Assembly: GCF_000816145.1 (NCBI RefSeq)
Contig: NZ_CP007141.1
Coordinates: 1,240,001 to 1,304,000, forward strand
Direction: 5' to 3'
From: Pseudothermotoga hypogea DSM 11164 = NBRC 106472
GTDB lineage: Bacteria > Thermotogota > Thermotogae > Thermotogales > DSM-5069
Length of the DNA stretch: 64,000 bases
The notes under the pieces were generated by a model. The model worked only from the letters and a program-made list of their open reading frames with translations, did no database searches and was not told the origin of the DNA. Below are positions 24,958 through 39,665 of this stretch, piece by piece. The position numbers and the translations under genes are program-made. Within the stretch, counting starts at the first letter, position 1. Each line of letters opens with the position of its first letter.

Positions 24958-26112
24958 ATGAAGCTTCTCTTCAAGGGCGCAACGGTATTACCGATAACTT
25001 CAAAACCTTTCGTCGGGGACGTGCTCGTGGAGGATGGGAAGATCAAGAAAATCGGCCAGATCAAGCCATCGAAGTCCATGGAAGTGATCGATCTGAAAGG
25101 CAAGTTCCTGGTTCCGGGCTTCGTAGATGCACACGCACACATCGGGCTTTACCCAGAAGGTCTGGGACCGACCGAGAGCGAAGGAAACGAAATGACAGAT
25201 CCCATCACGGCACACCTTCAGGCGATCGATGCTTTCTACCCTGAGGACGAATCGATCAAAAAGGCGCTCTCCGGTGGCGTCACGACCGCCTTCGTTGTTA
25301 TGGGGAGCGGAAATCCCGTGGGTGGTGTGGGATTCATAGCAAAATTCAAAGGTAAAACTGCGCTTGATATGTGCCTGGTGAATCCCGCAGGGGTGAAGAT
25401 GGCGCTCGGGGAAAACCCAAAGAGGGTCTACTCTGAGAAGAAGATGATGCCGACGACGAGAATGGGAACGGCGGCAGTCATAAGAACGTTCCTGCTCAAG
25501 TCGGAAGATTACATGAAGAAGAAAGAGCAGGCGCTGAAGGAGGGAAAACCCTTCTTGGAGAGAGATCCCAAGCACGAAGTAGGAGAGAAACTTTTGAAGC
25601 GTGAACTTCCTGCAAGGATACACGCGCACCGTGTCGACGATATCCTGACGGCGGTCAGACTCGCCGAGGAGTTCAACCTGAAGATCGTCTTAGAACACTG
25701 CACAGAGGGCTACAAAGTTGCGGACATACTTGCGAGTAAGAAGATACCTGTCGTGGCTGGTCCGCTCATGACGTTCGCCACGAAGCTGGAACTCAGGCAG
25801 ATGACCATGGAAGCTCTGAAAATACTCGTTGAGAAGGGAGTACTCGTGGCTCTGATGTGCGATCATCCAGTGATACCACTCGAGTTCGCATCGGTCCAGG
25901 CGGCGGCCGCGATGCGCTATGGTGTGAAAGAAGAGGATCTTTTGAAGATGCTCACCATAAACCCCGCCACGATCCTTGGCTTACAAGACAGACTCGGTTC
26001 GATAGAACCCGGCAAGGACGCAGATTTAGTCGTCTGGTCGGGACATCCGTTCGACATGAAGTCCGTTGTGGAGAAGGTTTACATCGAAGGTGAGCTCGTC
26101 TACAGTAAATGA
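24958..26112 (+). CDS. Amidohydrolase (imidazolonepropionase-like)
   Basis: A 384-residue metal-dependent TIM-barrel hydrolase. Metal ligands are visible: DAHAHIG (about residues 56-62), HAHR (near 223), LEHCTEG (near 245) and CDHP (near 301). It starts and ends with the small beta sandwich typical of this superfamily (PGFVDAHAH; PGKDADLVVWSG). GGAGGTGG precedes the ATG. It probably hydrolyses a cyclic amide or N-substituted compound brought in by the preceding importer; the substrate is unknown. Confidence 0.85.
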   Translation: MKLLFKGATVLPITSKPFVGDVLVEDGKIKKIGQIKPSKSMEVIDLKGKFLVPGFVDAHAHIGLYPEGLGPTESEGNEMTDPITAHLQAIDAFYPEDESIKKALSGGVTTAFVVMGSGNPVGGVGFIAKFKGKTALDMCLVNPAGVKMALGENPKRVYSEKKMMPTTRMGTAAVIRTFLLKSEDYMKKKEQALKEGKPFLERDPKHEVGEKLLKRELPARIHAHRVDDILTAVRLAEEFNLKIVLEHCTEGYKVADILASKKIPVVAGPLMTFATKLELRQMTMEALKILVEKGVLVALMCDHPVIPLEFASVQAAAAMRYGVKEEDLLKMLTINPATILGLQDRLGSIEPGKDADLVVWSGHPFDMKSVVEKVYIEGELVYSK

Positions 26113-26136
26113 AGAGGCGGCTCAGCCGCCTCTTTC
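26113..26136. terminator. Bidirectional intrinsic terminator
   Basis: AGAGGCGGCT (26113-26122) pairs with AGCCGCCTCT (26124-26133), followed by a T-rich tail. It lies between convergent genes and overlaps the last codons of the minus-strand gene ending at 26122, so it can serve both. Confidence 0.8.
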
Positions 26137-26538
26137 TAAAGTGCTGAGTATCAAACTCAGAAGTTTGAAGATCACTTCGTGGTCGGGCAACGAAATCATG
26201 ATGGTTCGGTTTCTCAGACCAACGGTCGGTGAAGTGAGCAAGCACTCCGGACAGTTCTCTGCGATGTACTCGCACAGGTACGTTTCCAAAGTGTATATTC
26301 TTTCATCGGCGATCCTCTTCAGTGCTATACTCGAAACTGCTCTGGACCTTACATCCACACCCCCGAGAACCAGCACGAGTTGCGTATCGTCTCGAGCGTG
26401 TTCGAACAACAGCTCGGTCAACTTGTCCACGTTCGCTTCGCTCTCAACAAAACGCACTTGCATCTTTCGCTCTTTGAACCAATCTTTCACTCTTTCCTTA
26501 AAATGCTCGGAACTTTCGACAAAAATGCAGACTATCAT
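26122..26538 (-). CDS. Divergent MogA/MoaB-fold protein
   Basis: A 138-residue protein. The strand QLVLVLGGVD, the segment PECLLTSPTVGLRNRTIMISLP and the closing helix resemble the molybdopterin-binding MogA/MoaB fold (compare LSRAVAGV..KTLI..MPGS). The catalytic GGTG loop is altered to GGVDVRS, so adenylyl-transfer activity is doubtful. GAGGAG precedes the ATG, and the gene follows nfnB by 9 bases, forming an operon with NfnAB. The role is unknown; fold assignment is by pattern only. Confidence 0.6.
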   Translation of the reverse strand: MIVCIFVESSEHFKERVKDWFKERKMQVRFVESEANVDKLTELLFEHARDDTQLVLVLGGVDVRSRAVSSIALKRIADERIYTLETYLCEYIAENCPECLLTSPTVGLRNRTIMISLPDHEVIFKLLSLILSTLERGG

Positions 26539-26547
26539 AAGATCTCC

Positions 26548-27963
26548 TCACTTCCATGGATCGTATTCACCAGAGAGGAACTTGTCGATCCATTCAGCAG
26601 CTCTTTTACCAGCACCCATCGCTTCGATCACAGTGGCCGCTCCGGTGACGATGTCTCCACCTGCAAAGACCTTCCTCATGCTCGTTGCGCAGGTGTTCTC
26701 ATCGGCGATGATGTAGCCGTATTTATTCAATTTCAGTCCATCGAACTGACTGAGGAGGAACCTGTTCGCCTCTGTCCCTATGGCTTCTATCACGGTGTCT
26801 GCCTCCAAGATGAACCTGCTGTCCTCTATCGGAATGGGACGGCGCCTTCCAGATTCGTCTGGTTCACCAAGTCTCATCGAGATGCATTCAGCGCCAACCA
26901 CTTCACCCTTCTCGTTCCCGACGTACCTTATCGGTTGCGTGAGCCAGTAGAACTTTATGCCTTCTTCCACTGCGTGCAAGTATTCCTCGCGGCGGGCAGG
27001 CATCTCCTGTTCGGTCCTTCTGTACACCACCGTGACGCTCTCAGCACCAAGCCTGAGCGCGCTTCTTGCTGCGTCCATCGCCACGTTTCCTCCACCCACC
27101 ACTATGACTTTCTTTCCCCGTCGCACCGGTGTGTCGTACTCCGGGAAAAGGTAGGCTTTCATCAGATTGACGCGTGTCAAAAATTCGTTGGCCGAATAGA
27201 CACCATTGAGGTTCGTCCCTTCGATCCCCATGAACTTGGGTGTGCCGGCGCCGACTCCTATGAAAATTGCGTCGTACTCTCTCAGAAGGTCCTTCACCGG
27301 TATCGCCCTTCCGACCGGCATGTTCAGAAAGATCTGAACGGACAGAGATTTGACGTAGTTCACTTCTCTCTCAACGATGGATTTGGGAAGCCTGAACTCG
27401 GGTATTCCGTAAACCAGAACTCCTCCGGGCTTGTGAAGCGTTTCGAAGATGTGAACTTCGTAGCCTCGCTTCGCCAGATCCGCCGCCACGGTGAGTCCCG
27501 CTGGACCCGAGCCAACCACTGCCACCTTCTTGTGTTTGGCTGGAGCGATCTCGATCTGCGTCTGAACGGAATGTTCGGCCTCCCAGTCGGCGGCGAACCG
27601 CTCGAGCCTACCTATGGCTACTGGTTCTGAACCTGGTATTCTACCGACCACACACTTCTCTTCACACTGTGTTTCTTGAGGACAAACCCTTCCACATATC
27701 GCGGGTAAATTGTTGTAGAGTTTCAAAATCTTCGCAGCTTCAGCGAAGTTCCGTTCCCTTATCTTCCTTATGAACCCGGGTATGTCAATGCCCACAGGAC
27801 AGCCACTCACGCACGGCTTCGCGGGACACTGGAGGCATCTGCCAGCTTCCAGAACTGCCTCTTCTTCGCTGTAGCCAAACGGAACTTCGAAAAAGTTTTT
27901 TATTCTTTCCTTCGCTTCTTGTTCTCTCATCGGTGTTTTCTTTGGGAATGGTTTCACAGCCAT
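26548..27963 (-). CDS. nfnB: NADH-dependent ferredoxin:NADP+ oxidoreductase, large subunit
   Basis: A 471-residue flavoprotein of the glutamate-synthase-small-subunit type. N-terminal cysteine motifs CLQCPAKPC and CPQETQCEEKC hold [4Fe-4S] clusters. Two dinucleotide folds follow, VVGSGPAGLTVAADLAKRG (FAD) and VVGGGNVAMDAARSALRLG (NADPH), and then GDIVTGAATV near the C-terminus. With NfnA it bifurcates electrons from NADPH to ferredoxin and NAD+ or runs in reverse. Because nfnA is adjacent and overlapping, NfnB is preferred over a glutamate synthase subunit. Confidence 0.9.
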   Translation of the reverse strand: MAVKPFPKKTPMREQEAKERIKNFFEVPFGYSEEEAVLEAGRCLQCPAKPCVSGCPVGIDIPGFIRKIRERNFAEAAKILKLYNNLPAICGRVCPQETQCEEKCVVGRIPGSEPVAIGRLERFAADWEAEHSVQTQIEIAPAKHKKVAVVGSGPAGLTVAADLAKRGYEVHIFETLHKPGGVLVYGIPEFRLPKSIVEREVNYVKSLSVQIFLNMPVGRAIPVKDLLREYDAIFIGVGAGTPKFMGIEGTNLNGVYSANEFLTRVNLMKAYLFPEYDTPVRRGKKVIVVGGGNVAMDAARSALRLGAESVTVVYRRTEQEMPARREEYLHAVEEGIKFYWLTQPIRYVGNEKGEVVGAECISMRLGEPDESGRRRPIPIEDSRFILEADTVIEAIGTEANRFLLSQFDGLKLNKYGYIIADENTCATSMRKVFAGGDIVTGAATVIEAMGAGKRAAEWIDKFLSGEYDPWK

Positions 27964-28790
27964 GACAGATCACCCACTCTTTCCATGAAGAGTTTCAAGC
28001 TCCTCTCTTCCTCATCTCTGTACTGAGCCAATCTCTTCAAAAGCTCGTCCCAATCGACGAGTTCTCCCTCGAACTCTGGACCGTCCACGCAGGCGAACTT
28101 GATCTTTCCGTCCACGGTGACCCTACACGCACCGCACATGCCGGTTCCATCTACCATGATGGGGTTCAGAGACACCCAGATCTTCACGCCGTGTTCTTTC
28201 GCCTTCATGCTACAGAACTTCATCATGATCGTTGGTCCCACAGCCCAAACGATATCTATCTTTTCTCTCTCAAAAAACATTTGCATACCATCGGTGACGA
28301 CACCCTTGATGCCGAAAGAACCATCGTCGGTGGTGACGATCATCTGGTCTGCGAGCTTCGAAAATTCCTCGAGCATTATCACGTACTCCTTGCTGCGCCC
28401 ACCGAGCACAACGTAAAGCCTGTTATTCTGAGCTTTCAGTGCCTCTGCAATGGGCAGAAGAGTGGCGATGCCAACACCTCCTCCGACGAGCATCACGTTC
28501 CCATAGAAATCTATCTCGCTGGGTCTTCCGAGCGGTCCTGCGATGTCCATTATCGAATCGCCTTCTTTCACCATGCAGAGTTCGTAGGTGCTTTTGCCCA
28601 CCGCCCTGACGACGGCACGGAAACAATCACCTTTCTTCCCCGCTATGGTTATGGGGATACGTTCCGCCTTCTCGTGCAATCTCATCACGACGAACTGACC
28701 AGGTTGTGCGTATTTAACTATGTGATTATTTTCTATCCAGAACTCGTACACACCCGGTGCCAGTTTACGCTTTTCACGTATGAGGTTCAT
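27954..28790 (-). CDS. nfnA: NADH-dependent ferredoxin:NADP+ oxidoreductase, small subunit
   Basis: A 278-residue protein of the dihydroorotate dehydrogenase electron-transfer subunit type. The FAD domain contains QFVVMRL and DIAGPLGRPS, the NAD domain VGGGVGIATLLPIA, and a C-terminal [2Fe-2S] motif is made by GMCGACRV with a later FACVDGPEF. It overlaps nfnB by 10 bases. AAAGGAGG lies before the ATG, and an imperfect Rex-like palindrome is present upstream. Confidence 0.9.
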   Translation of the reverse strand: MNLIREKRKLAPGVYEFWIENNHIVKYAQPGQFVVMRLHEKAERIPITIAGKKGDCFRAVVRAVGKSTYELCMVKEGDSIMDIAGPLGRPSEIDFYGNVMLVGGGVGIATLLPIAEALKAQNNRLYVVLGGRSKEYVIMLEEFSKLADQMIVTTDDGSFGIKGVVTDGMQMFFEREKIDIVWAVGPTIMMKFCSMKAKEHGVKIWVSLNPIMVDGTGMCGACRVTVDGKIKFACVDGPEFEGELVDWDELLKRLAQYRDEEERSLKLFMERVGDLSWL

Positions 28791-28827
28791 GTTTTCATTC
28801 CTCCTTTAAACTCCGCGTTTATTTCGT

Positions 28828-28845
28828 TTCATAACCCCGTAACAA
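28828..28845. promoter_or_regulatory. Possible Rex site upstream of nfnA (imperfect)
   Basis: On the minus strand the sequence runs TTGTTA, CGGGG, TTATGAA: one good Rex half-site with a degenerate partner. It lies 38-55 bases before nfnA, where a redox repressor would act. Low confidence because the palindrome is poor. Confidence 0.25.
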
Positions 28846-28906
28846 GTTTGGTTTAGGATATTGCTTGGATAGCCCCCCTATCCCCCCTTGGATGGAACCA
28901 AGAAAC

Positions 28907-28938
28907 GACGGAGGGTCTGCGCCAGCAGGCCCTCCGTC
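28907..28938 (-). terminator. Intrinsic terminator of the ttuA-rodA operon
   Basis: GACGGAGGG (28907-28915) and CCCTCCGTC (28930-28938) form a 9-bp stem with a 14-base loop, followed on the minus strand by a T-rich stretch. It overlaps the stop of the membrane protein gene. Confidence 0.7.
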
Positions 28939-29585
28939 TATCTTGGTATGTAGAGCGAAAAGTCCCGCTCCAGGTTTTCAACCCGGGGTTCTTTCCATAT
29001 GACGACCTTTGTGGGATGTTTGGTTGTTCCAACACCATAAACGAGGAAATACACAGTTCCAGGTTTCCCGATCACGATCGTGCAGTCACGCGGAATTTTT
29101 ATTGAATACTGAGTCTGTATGGATGGTTCTTTGAAGTAATAAAACTTGTACGGTGCCAAACCGGGCTTCAGTTCCCTTGAAAAGTAAATTTCATTTCCCT
29201 TTCTGAAAGTGACCCAGACGTTTTCTTGACCTATGACGAATAGCCTTATGTATCCTGTGGTGGGATCGTCCACCATTTCTTCAAGGATTCGTTCGAGATC
29301 AACGGACAAATTCGACAGATAGTTCGCGGAGGTTATGATTTTCTCTATACCCGTACCTGCCTTGAGCAGTTCCTCGATTTTCGAAATGCGGCTCGATAGA
29401 GTGTCTATCTTCTGGGACAGAGCTGCGAGATTCTTTTCGTTCTGTTTCCTCTGGTTGAGATAGTAGAAGAATGAAACTATGGACAGTGCGAAGCCACAGA
29501 TGAACACGCTGATCAACAAAAACACCAGAAAGCTTGTAAGAAAATCACCTTTTTTTCTTCCCCCGGTTCCTGTCGTGATGGGCAT
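28938..29585 (-). CDS. Single-pass membrane protein with coiled coil
   Basis: 215 residues from ATG 29585, chosen because GGAGG lies 8 bases upstream. A short basic N-terminus (TGGRKKG) precedes one membrane helix (about residues 16-42). A coiled coil (about 45-75, NEKNLAALSQKIDTLSSRIS) and a beta-rich extracytoplasmic domain follow. No family is recognised. It follows rodA by 15 bases, so a role in cell-envelope or shape maintenance is a reasonable guess. Confidence 0.78.
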   Translation of the reverse strand: MPITTGTGGRKKGDFLTSFLVFLLISVFICGFALSIVSFFYYLNQRKQNEKNLAALSQKIDTLSSRISKIEELLKAGTGIEKIITSANYLSNLSVDLERILEEMVDDPTTGYIRLFVIGQENVWVTFRKGNEIYFSRELKPGLAPYKFYYFKEPSIQTQYSIKIPRDCTIVIGKPGTVYFLVYGVGTTKHPTKVVIWKEPRVENLERDFSLYIPR

Positions 29586-29600
29586 TGCTGGCACCTCCTC

Positions 29601-30683
29601 TCACACTTGAATCTCCACACCACTTTTGGCGATCGCGATACTCTTCATCACCAGACCTATGTGGATCGACAGAAACAGCGTTGCCGAGCCACCGTAGCTC
29701 ACAAACGGTAGTGGCAAGCCTGTCACGGGAGCCACTCCCATACACATACCGATGTTTATGAACACTTGAAGCGAAAAAGTTGCGAGCGCTCCAACGCACA
29801 GAAGTCTCCAAAATTCATCCTTCGCCAACTTGACCGCTCTCACAATGCGCCAGCACACGACGAAGTACAGAACGAGTAAGACCAAAGTCCCAAGGAAACC
29901 GAACTCTTCTCCGATGACTGAGAATATGAAGTCTGTGTGGTTCTTTGGAACGAACTTCAGTCTCGTCGCAGGACCTTTGAGAAATCCTCTACCAAGCAAT
30001 CCTCCAGAACCAACGGTGTGGATCGACTGGAGCATGTTATAGGCGCTTCCCTGCGCATACCTACCGGGGTTGAGGAAAGATGTGATCCTGTCTTTCTGAT
30101 AATCCTTCAATCCGAAAAAGAAGAAGAGCACCGCCATGACACTGATCACAGCGACGACTTTCAACAACCTTTTAATCTTCACCTGACTCGCGAGGGCCAT
30201 AGAAAACCATATGCCGGCCATGAGCAATGCCGTTCCCAGATCTGGCTCTATGGCAACGAGTCCCACACAAATCATGGTCAGGAAGAAAGAGCTGTAGAAG
30301 TTCTTTCTGTTCGGCTCGGCGAGCAAGGTGGCGTTCAACACTAAAAGGGCGAGCCTTGCGAATTCTGAAGGTTGAAAATAACCAAACCTAAGATCGAACC
30401 AACGACGTGCTCCACCGGAGACCGTGCCGTAGAAGAGGACCATAACAAGGAGGAAGAGCGAGACAAAGTAGAGCGCTTTACCAGCTATCTTCAAGTATCG
30501 CTCACGAACGAAGAGCATCGAGAACATGGCACCGACACCAAGAACATCCCATACCAATTGTTTTCGGACGAAACTCAGACCGAGATCTCTCGTGGCGCTG
30601 TACAGAGCCAGAAGACCAACGATCATCAGACAGACCACCGTGACTGGAAGAAAAAGCTCAAATCTCTTATTCTCCCAAGGCAT
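29601..30683 (-). CDS. rodA: SEDS-family peptidoglycan glycosyltransferase (RodA/FtsW)
   Basis: A 360-residue integral membrane protein with about ten helices. The family signatures are GARRWFDLRFGYFQPSEFARLALL (about residues 90-113), GLLGRGFLKGP, VPKNHTDFIFSVIGEEFGFLG and PLPFVSYGGS. It polymerises lipid II during wall elongation. RodA is preferred over FtsW on length and context, but the two are hard to separate. It overlaps the ttuA 3' end by 17 bases. Confidence 0.9.
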   Translation of the reverse strand: MPWENKRFELFLPVTVVCLMIVGLLALYSATRDLGLSFVRKQLVWDVLGVGAMFSMLFVRERYLKIAGKALYFVSLFLLVMVLFYGTVSGGARRWFDLRFGYFQPSEFARLALLVLNATLLAEPNRKNFYSSFFLTMICVGLVAIEPDLGTALLMAGIWFSMALASQVKIKRLLKVVAVISVMAVLFFFFGLKDYQKDRITSFLNPGRYAQGSAYNMLQSIHTVGSGGLLGRGFLKGPATRLKFVPKNHTDFIFSVIGEEFGFLGTLVLLVLYFVVCWRIVRAVKLAKDEFWRLLCVGALATFSLQVFINIGMCMGVAPVTGLPLPFVSYGGSATLFLSIHIGLVMKSIAIAKSGVEIQV

Positions 30684-31557
30684 TCTTCAACCTCTCTCTC
30701 ATCTTACAGAAGCTGCACACTTCCTCCGTCGTTGGATAACCGCACACGGCGCACTCGCGCAACTGCACCGGTTCTTTTTCCTTGAAGAATTCCTGTGCAC
30801 CTGCGTAGAATCTGAGTTTGGTTCCGGGCTGCGCCATCTCTATCTCGTTCAGAACTCTCTTGTACAACAGCGAGCTCGCATTCTTCGAGAAGGGACACTT
30901 CTCTTCGGAAAAGGGTAAATCGTTGATCAGTGCGTAAGCGTAGGTTTCTTTCTCCGTGAGAAGCACCAGTGGTTTGATCTTTTTCACGAACTTCTCGTGA
31001 GTCTTTGGGAGCGTCGGTGATTGTCTCGCCAAATAACCCGTCTGCCAGTTCAGAAGGTTCCCAAGCAAGAACGAAACTTCGTCGTCGAGATTGTGTCCGG
31101 TCGCTAAAACATCGTAACCGTTCTCAACTGCGAACTTGTTCATCAAATATCTTCTCACGTTACCGCACACCGAGCATGTGGGTCTTTTCAAAATTTTCGC
31201 GATCTTGGGTATGTCCAGTCCCATCAGATCTTCGTGAGCGTCGTAGATGATGAAATTGCTGCCCACTTTTTTTGCCAGCTGGTCAAGTTCCTCGAGCTTG
31301 GGCGTACCCAGACCCGTGTCGAGAAAGAGTGCGTCGCAGTTGTAGTTGAGCTTCACCAGAGCGTGCCACAGTGAGACACTGTCTTTGCCACCCGAAACTG
31401 CGACGAGCACTCTTTCGTTTTCTTCTATCATGGAATACTTTCTTATCGCCTTCTGAACCCTGTTCAGGAAGTAATCGTTGAAATGTTCCTCGCAGTAAGC
31501 GACGTTGTGCTGAGGTAAGTGGATAACGGCGGTCTGCGAACATTTCTTACACTTCAT
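30667..31557 (-). CDS. ttuA: tRNA 2-thiouridine synthesis protein, TtuA family
   Basis: A 296-residue PP-loop ATPase. An N-terminal zinc finger (CKKC with CEEH), the ATP loop SGGKDS (about residues 56-61), the catalytic CSVCG cysteine motif, a second KCPF cysteine and a C-terminal zinc finger (CAVCGY with CSFC) are all present. TtuA thiolates U54 of tRNA to stabilise it at high temperature, as expected for a hyperthermophile. ATG 31557 is preceded by GGAGGAG; the frame open further upstream lacks any domain. Confidence 0.9.
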   Translation of the reverse strand: MKCKKCSQTAVIHLPQHNVAYCEEHFNDYFLNRVQKAIRKYSMIEENERVLVAVSGGKDSVSLWHALVKLNYNCDALFLDTGLGTPKLEELDQLAKKVGSNFIIYDAHEDLMGLDIPKIAKILKRPTCSVCGNVRRYLMNKFAVENGYDVLATGHNLDDEVSFLLGNLLNWQTGYLARQSPTLPKTHEKFVKKIKPLVLLTEKETYAYALINDLPFSEEKCPFSKNASSLLYKRVLNEIEMAQPGTKLRFYAGAQEFFKEKEPVQLRECAVCGYPTTEEVCSFCKMRERLKNALGE

Positions 31558-31622
31558 CTCTTCTCCTCCTTCCACACAAAAATATTCTACAACACGTGTC
31601 TCTCGGCGCAGACGGGCATACC

Positions 31623-31638
31623 TGTGAAGTTTTTCACA
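31623..31638. promoter_or_regulatory. Rex operator
   Basis: TGTGAA, GTTT, TTCACA is a perfect palindrome identical in architecture to the classic Rex operator (TGTGAA-N4-TTCACA). It lies between ttuA and the hydrogenase operon whose last gene is rex, so NADH/NAD+-dependent autoregulation is inferred. Confidence 0.75.
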
Positions 31639-31698
31639 TAAGTGTCTCAAGGATTTTCCAGTCGCTTCATTTTTGTTTCTCAGAAAGGCCTTAGAATA

Positions 31699-31734
31699 AA
31701 TCGTGAAAAAGATAACGATAAAACTTTCACGATT
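31699..31734. promoter_or_regulatory. Inverted repeat in the hyd promoter region
   Basis: AATCGTGAAA (31699-31708) and TTTCACGATT (31725-31734) form a perfect 10-base inverted repeat, 16 bases apart, directly downstream of a TAGAAT (31692-31697) and 13 bases before the first start. Each arm contains one Rex-like half-site (CGTGAA/TTCACG). It may be a second operator or an mRNA leader hairpin. Confidence 0.55.
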
Positions 31735-31746
31735 TGGGGTGATGGG

Positions 31747-31974
31747 ATGTTGGTGAAAGTGTGCATGGGTAGTTCCTGTCATTTGAAAGGTTCCTACGCT
31801 ATCGTCGAGAAGCTTCAGGAGTTGAAGCAGAGCGGATTCGAACTCGACATCTTTGGCTCTCTCTGCTTTGGCAGGTGTGCTGAGGGTGTTTGTGTCGAGA
31901 TCGACGGTCAACTGCACACGAACGTCACCCCCGAAAAACTCGAGCAACTCTTGGGAGTGAAAAAATGTCGCTGA
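31747..31974 (+). CDS. Small thioredoxin-like [2Fe-2S] protein
   Basis: A 75-residue protein with cysteines in CMGSSCHLKGS and SLCFGRCAEG, the four ligands of the thioredoxin-like [2Fe-2S] fold found in NuoE/HydC proteins. A very similar domain forms the C-terminus of HydA in the same operon. It probably shuttles electrons to HydS, whose gene it overlaps by 10 bases. ATG 31747 is preceded by GGGGTGA. Confidence 0.82.
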   Translation: MLVKVCMGSSCHLKGSYAIVEKLQELKQSGFELDIFGSLCFGRCAEGVCVEIDGQLHTNVTPEKLEQLLGVKKCR

Positions 31975-33551
31975 TCGTTTCGAGTGAAGCAGAATGTCTG
32001 TATTGCTACAAATGTTTGAGGAATTGCCCGGTGAAAGCCATATCTTTCTCCGCGGGCAAGACTTGGGTGATAGAAGAAGAATGTGTTCACTGTGGTAGAT
32101 GTGTTTCAATCTGTCCACAGAAAGCGAAGAGGTACACGAAGAATATCGAAGATTTCAAAAGATTGCGCGAGAATTCTTTCCTCGTTTCGATCGCTCCATC
32201 CTTCTTCGCCCATTACGATGAGCCCTACCGTGTGATCTCGCTGCTGAAGTCCTGGGGAGCAAAGATCGTTCAAGAGACCGCTGTAGGTGCAGAGCTGGTT
32301 TCCAGAGAGTATTCTCACCTTTTCCAACAACAGAAAACGATCGTCAGCACCGCGTGTCCTGTGGTAGTGGAACTGGCCGAAAAGCACTTTCCTTCGATTT
32401 TGGCGCACTTAGCTCACGTGGACTCGCCGATGACTGCGCACACCAAAATTTTGAAACAGCTTCATGGAGACTTGCCAGTCGTCTTCATAGGACCATGTAT
32501 CGCGAAGAAAGCCGAAGGGACTGTTGACGTCGCATTGACTTTCGAAGAACTCGATGCGCTCATGAACGAAGAGAAGGTAGATCTGTCCCAGTTCGACGAG
32601 CAGTTTCCCGAAGGACCATATCCTTCGTACGCGAGGATGTATCCGACCTCCGGCGGCATCAACTACACGGTTCGCATAGACTTCGACGCGCACATCGTCG
32701 TCGAGGGAGTTGAGAATCTGATCGAACTTTTCGAAAACTTTCCATCCCAAGAACAAAAGATCTTCATCGAAGCTTCCGCATGCCATGGTGGGTGCATAAA
32801 CGGGCCAGCCATCAGAAAGGATCTCAGTCTCGCGGAGAAACGTCTTCGAATTGTGCGACACGCCAGGAAAATGTCTCAGCTGGAACAGGGTTCGATCCAG
32901 GTTCAGATCAACATCGATCGGGACTTCTCCGTGAAGAAGAGAACCATTCAGATAGATGAACCGAAGATCGAAGAAGTTCTGACGGAGATGGGTAAGGCTG
33001 ATGAAAAGAAGAGGTTGAACTGTGGTGCGTGTGGTTATGACAGCTGTAAAGACAAAGCCATCGCGGTACTTTTGGGTAGGGCAGAAAAAGAGATGTGCAT
33101 CACTTACTTGGTGGACAAGCTCAAAGCCGCGACGCACAGGATCGTTGAAGAATCACCGAACGCGATTCTCATGGTCAAGGATGGAAAGATAATTTACCGG
33201 AACAAGAGTGCTTCGAACATCTTCAGAAACGGCGCGGAAGAGAAATTCGTTCAGGAGTTGAGAGAATCCTTCTTCAAGGGCCAACCTGTCCAGATAGGAC
33301 CGAACCTCTACTACGTCAAGTTCTTCATCCTTCCTGAGGAAAAGGCAGATGTTTACTTGCTCGTGGATGTAACAAAAGAAAGACAACAGGAAGAAACCCT
33401 GAGGCGCATCAAGAAAGAGACAATCCAGAAGATGGAAGAAATGCTCTCGAAACAGATGAGGGTCGTTCAGGAAGTGGCGGGTCTGCTCGGTGAAACCGTC
33501 GCCGAAATAAAGGCGAGTTTCGTCGAGCTGAGAACGTCTCTGGAGGAATGA
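31965..33551 (+). CDS. hydS: Putative sensory [FeFe]-hydrogenase with PAS domain
   Basis: A 528-residue protein. Two ferredoxin motifs (CLYCYKCLRNC, CVHCGRCVSIC) come first, followed by a hydrogenase-like domain with H-cluster cysteines in STACPV, GPCIAKK and ACHGGCINGP. A further cluster motif (CGACGYDSCKDKA) precedes a PAS-like domain (SPNAILMVKDGKIIYRNKSA) and a C-terminal helix. In the first motif the proton-transfer Cys of TSCCP is Ala, as in the sensory HydS of Thermotoga maritima. The neighbouring phosphatase suggests it reports H2 or redox state rather than making H2. Confidence 0.9.
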   Translation: MSLIVSSEAECLYCYKCLRNCPVKAISFSAGKTWVIEEECVHCGRCVSICPQKAKRYTKNIEDFKRLRENSFLVSIAPSFFAHYDEPYRVISLLKSWGAKIVQETAVGAELVSREYSHLFQQQKTIVSTACPVVVELAEKHFPSILAHLAHVDSPMTAHTKILKQLHGDLPVVFIGPCIAKKAEGTVDVALTFEELDALMNEEKVDLSQFDEQFPEGPYPSYARMYPTSGGINYTVRIDFDAHIVVEGVENLIELFENFPSQEQKIFIEASACHGGCINGPAIRKDLSLAEKRLRIVRHARKMSQLEQGSIQVQINIDRDFSVKKRTIQIDEPKIEEVLTEMGKADEKKRLNCGACGYDSCKDKAIAVLLGRAEKEMCITYLVDKLKAATHRIVEESPNAILMVKDGKIIYRNKSASNIFRNGAEEKFVQELRESFFKGQPVQIGPNLYYVKFFILPEEKADVYLLVDVTKERQQEETLRRIKKETIQKMEEMLSKQMRVVQEVAGLLGETVAEIKASFVELRTSLEE

Positions 33552-33554
33552 ACC

Positions 33555-39632
<6,078 letters not shown>

Positions 39633-39665
39633 GCCACGTGTTAAAAACTTATCGGGTGAGCTCGT

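Noticed and set aside
26380-27630. Long plus-strand open frame opposite nfnB
   Set aside because: It is an antisense shadow of the flavoprotein gene, whose cysteine and dinucleotide-binding motifs are unambiguous.
28867-28883. GGATAG/CTATCC palindrome around a C run
   Set aside because: It is short, with no T tract and no known operator of this form; it may be chance in the intergenic gap.
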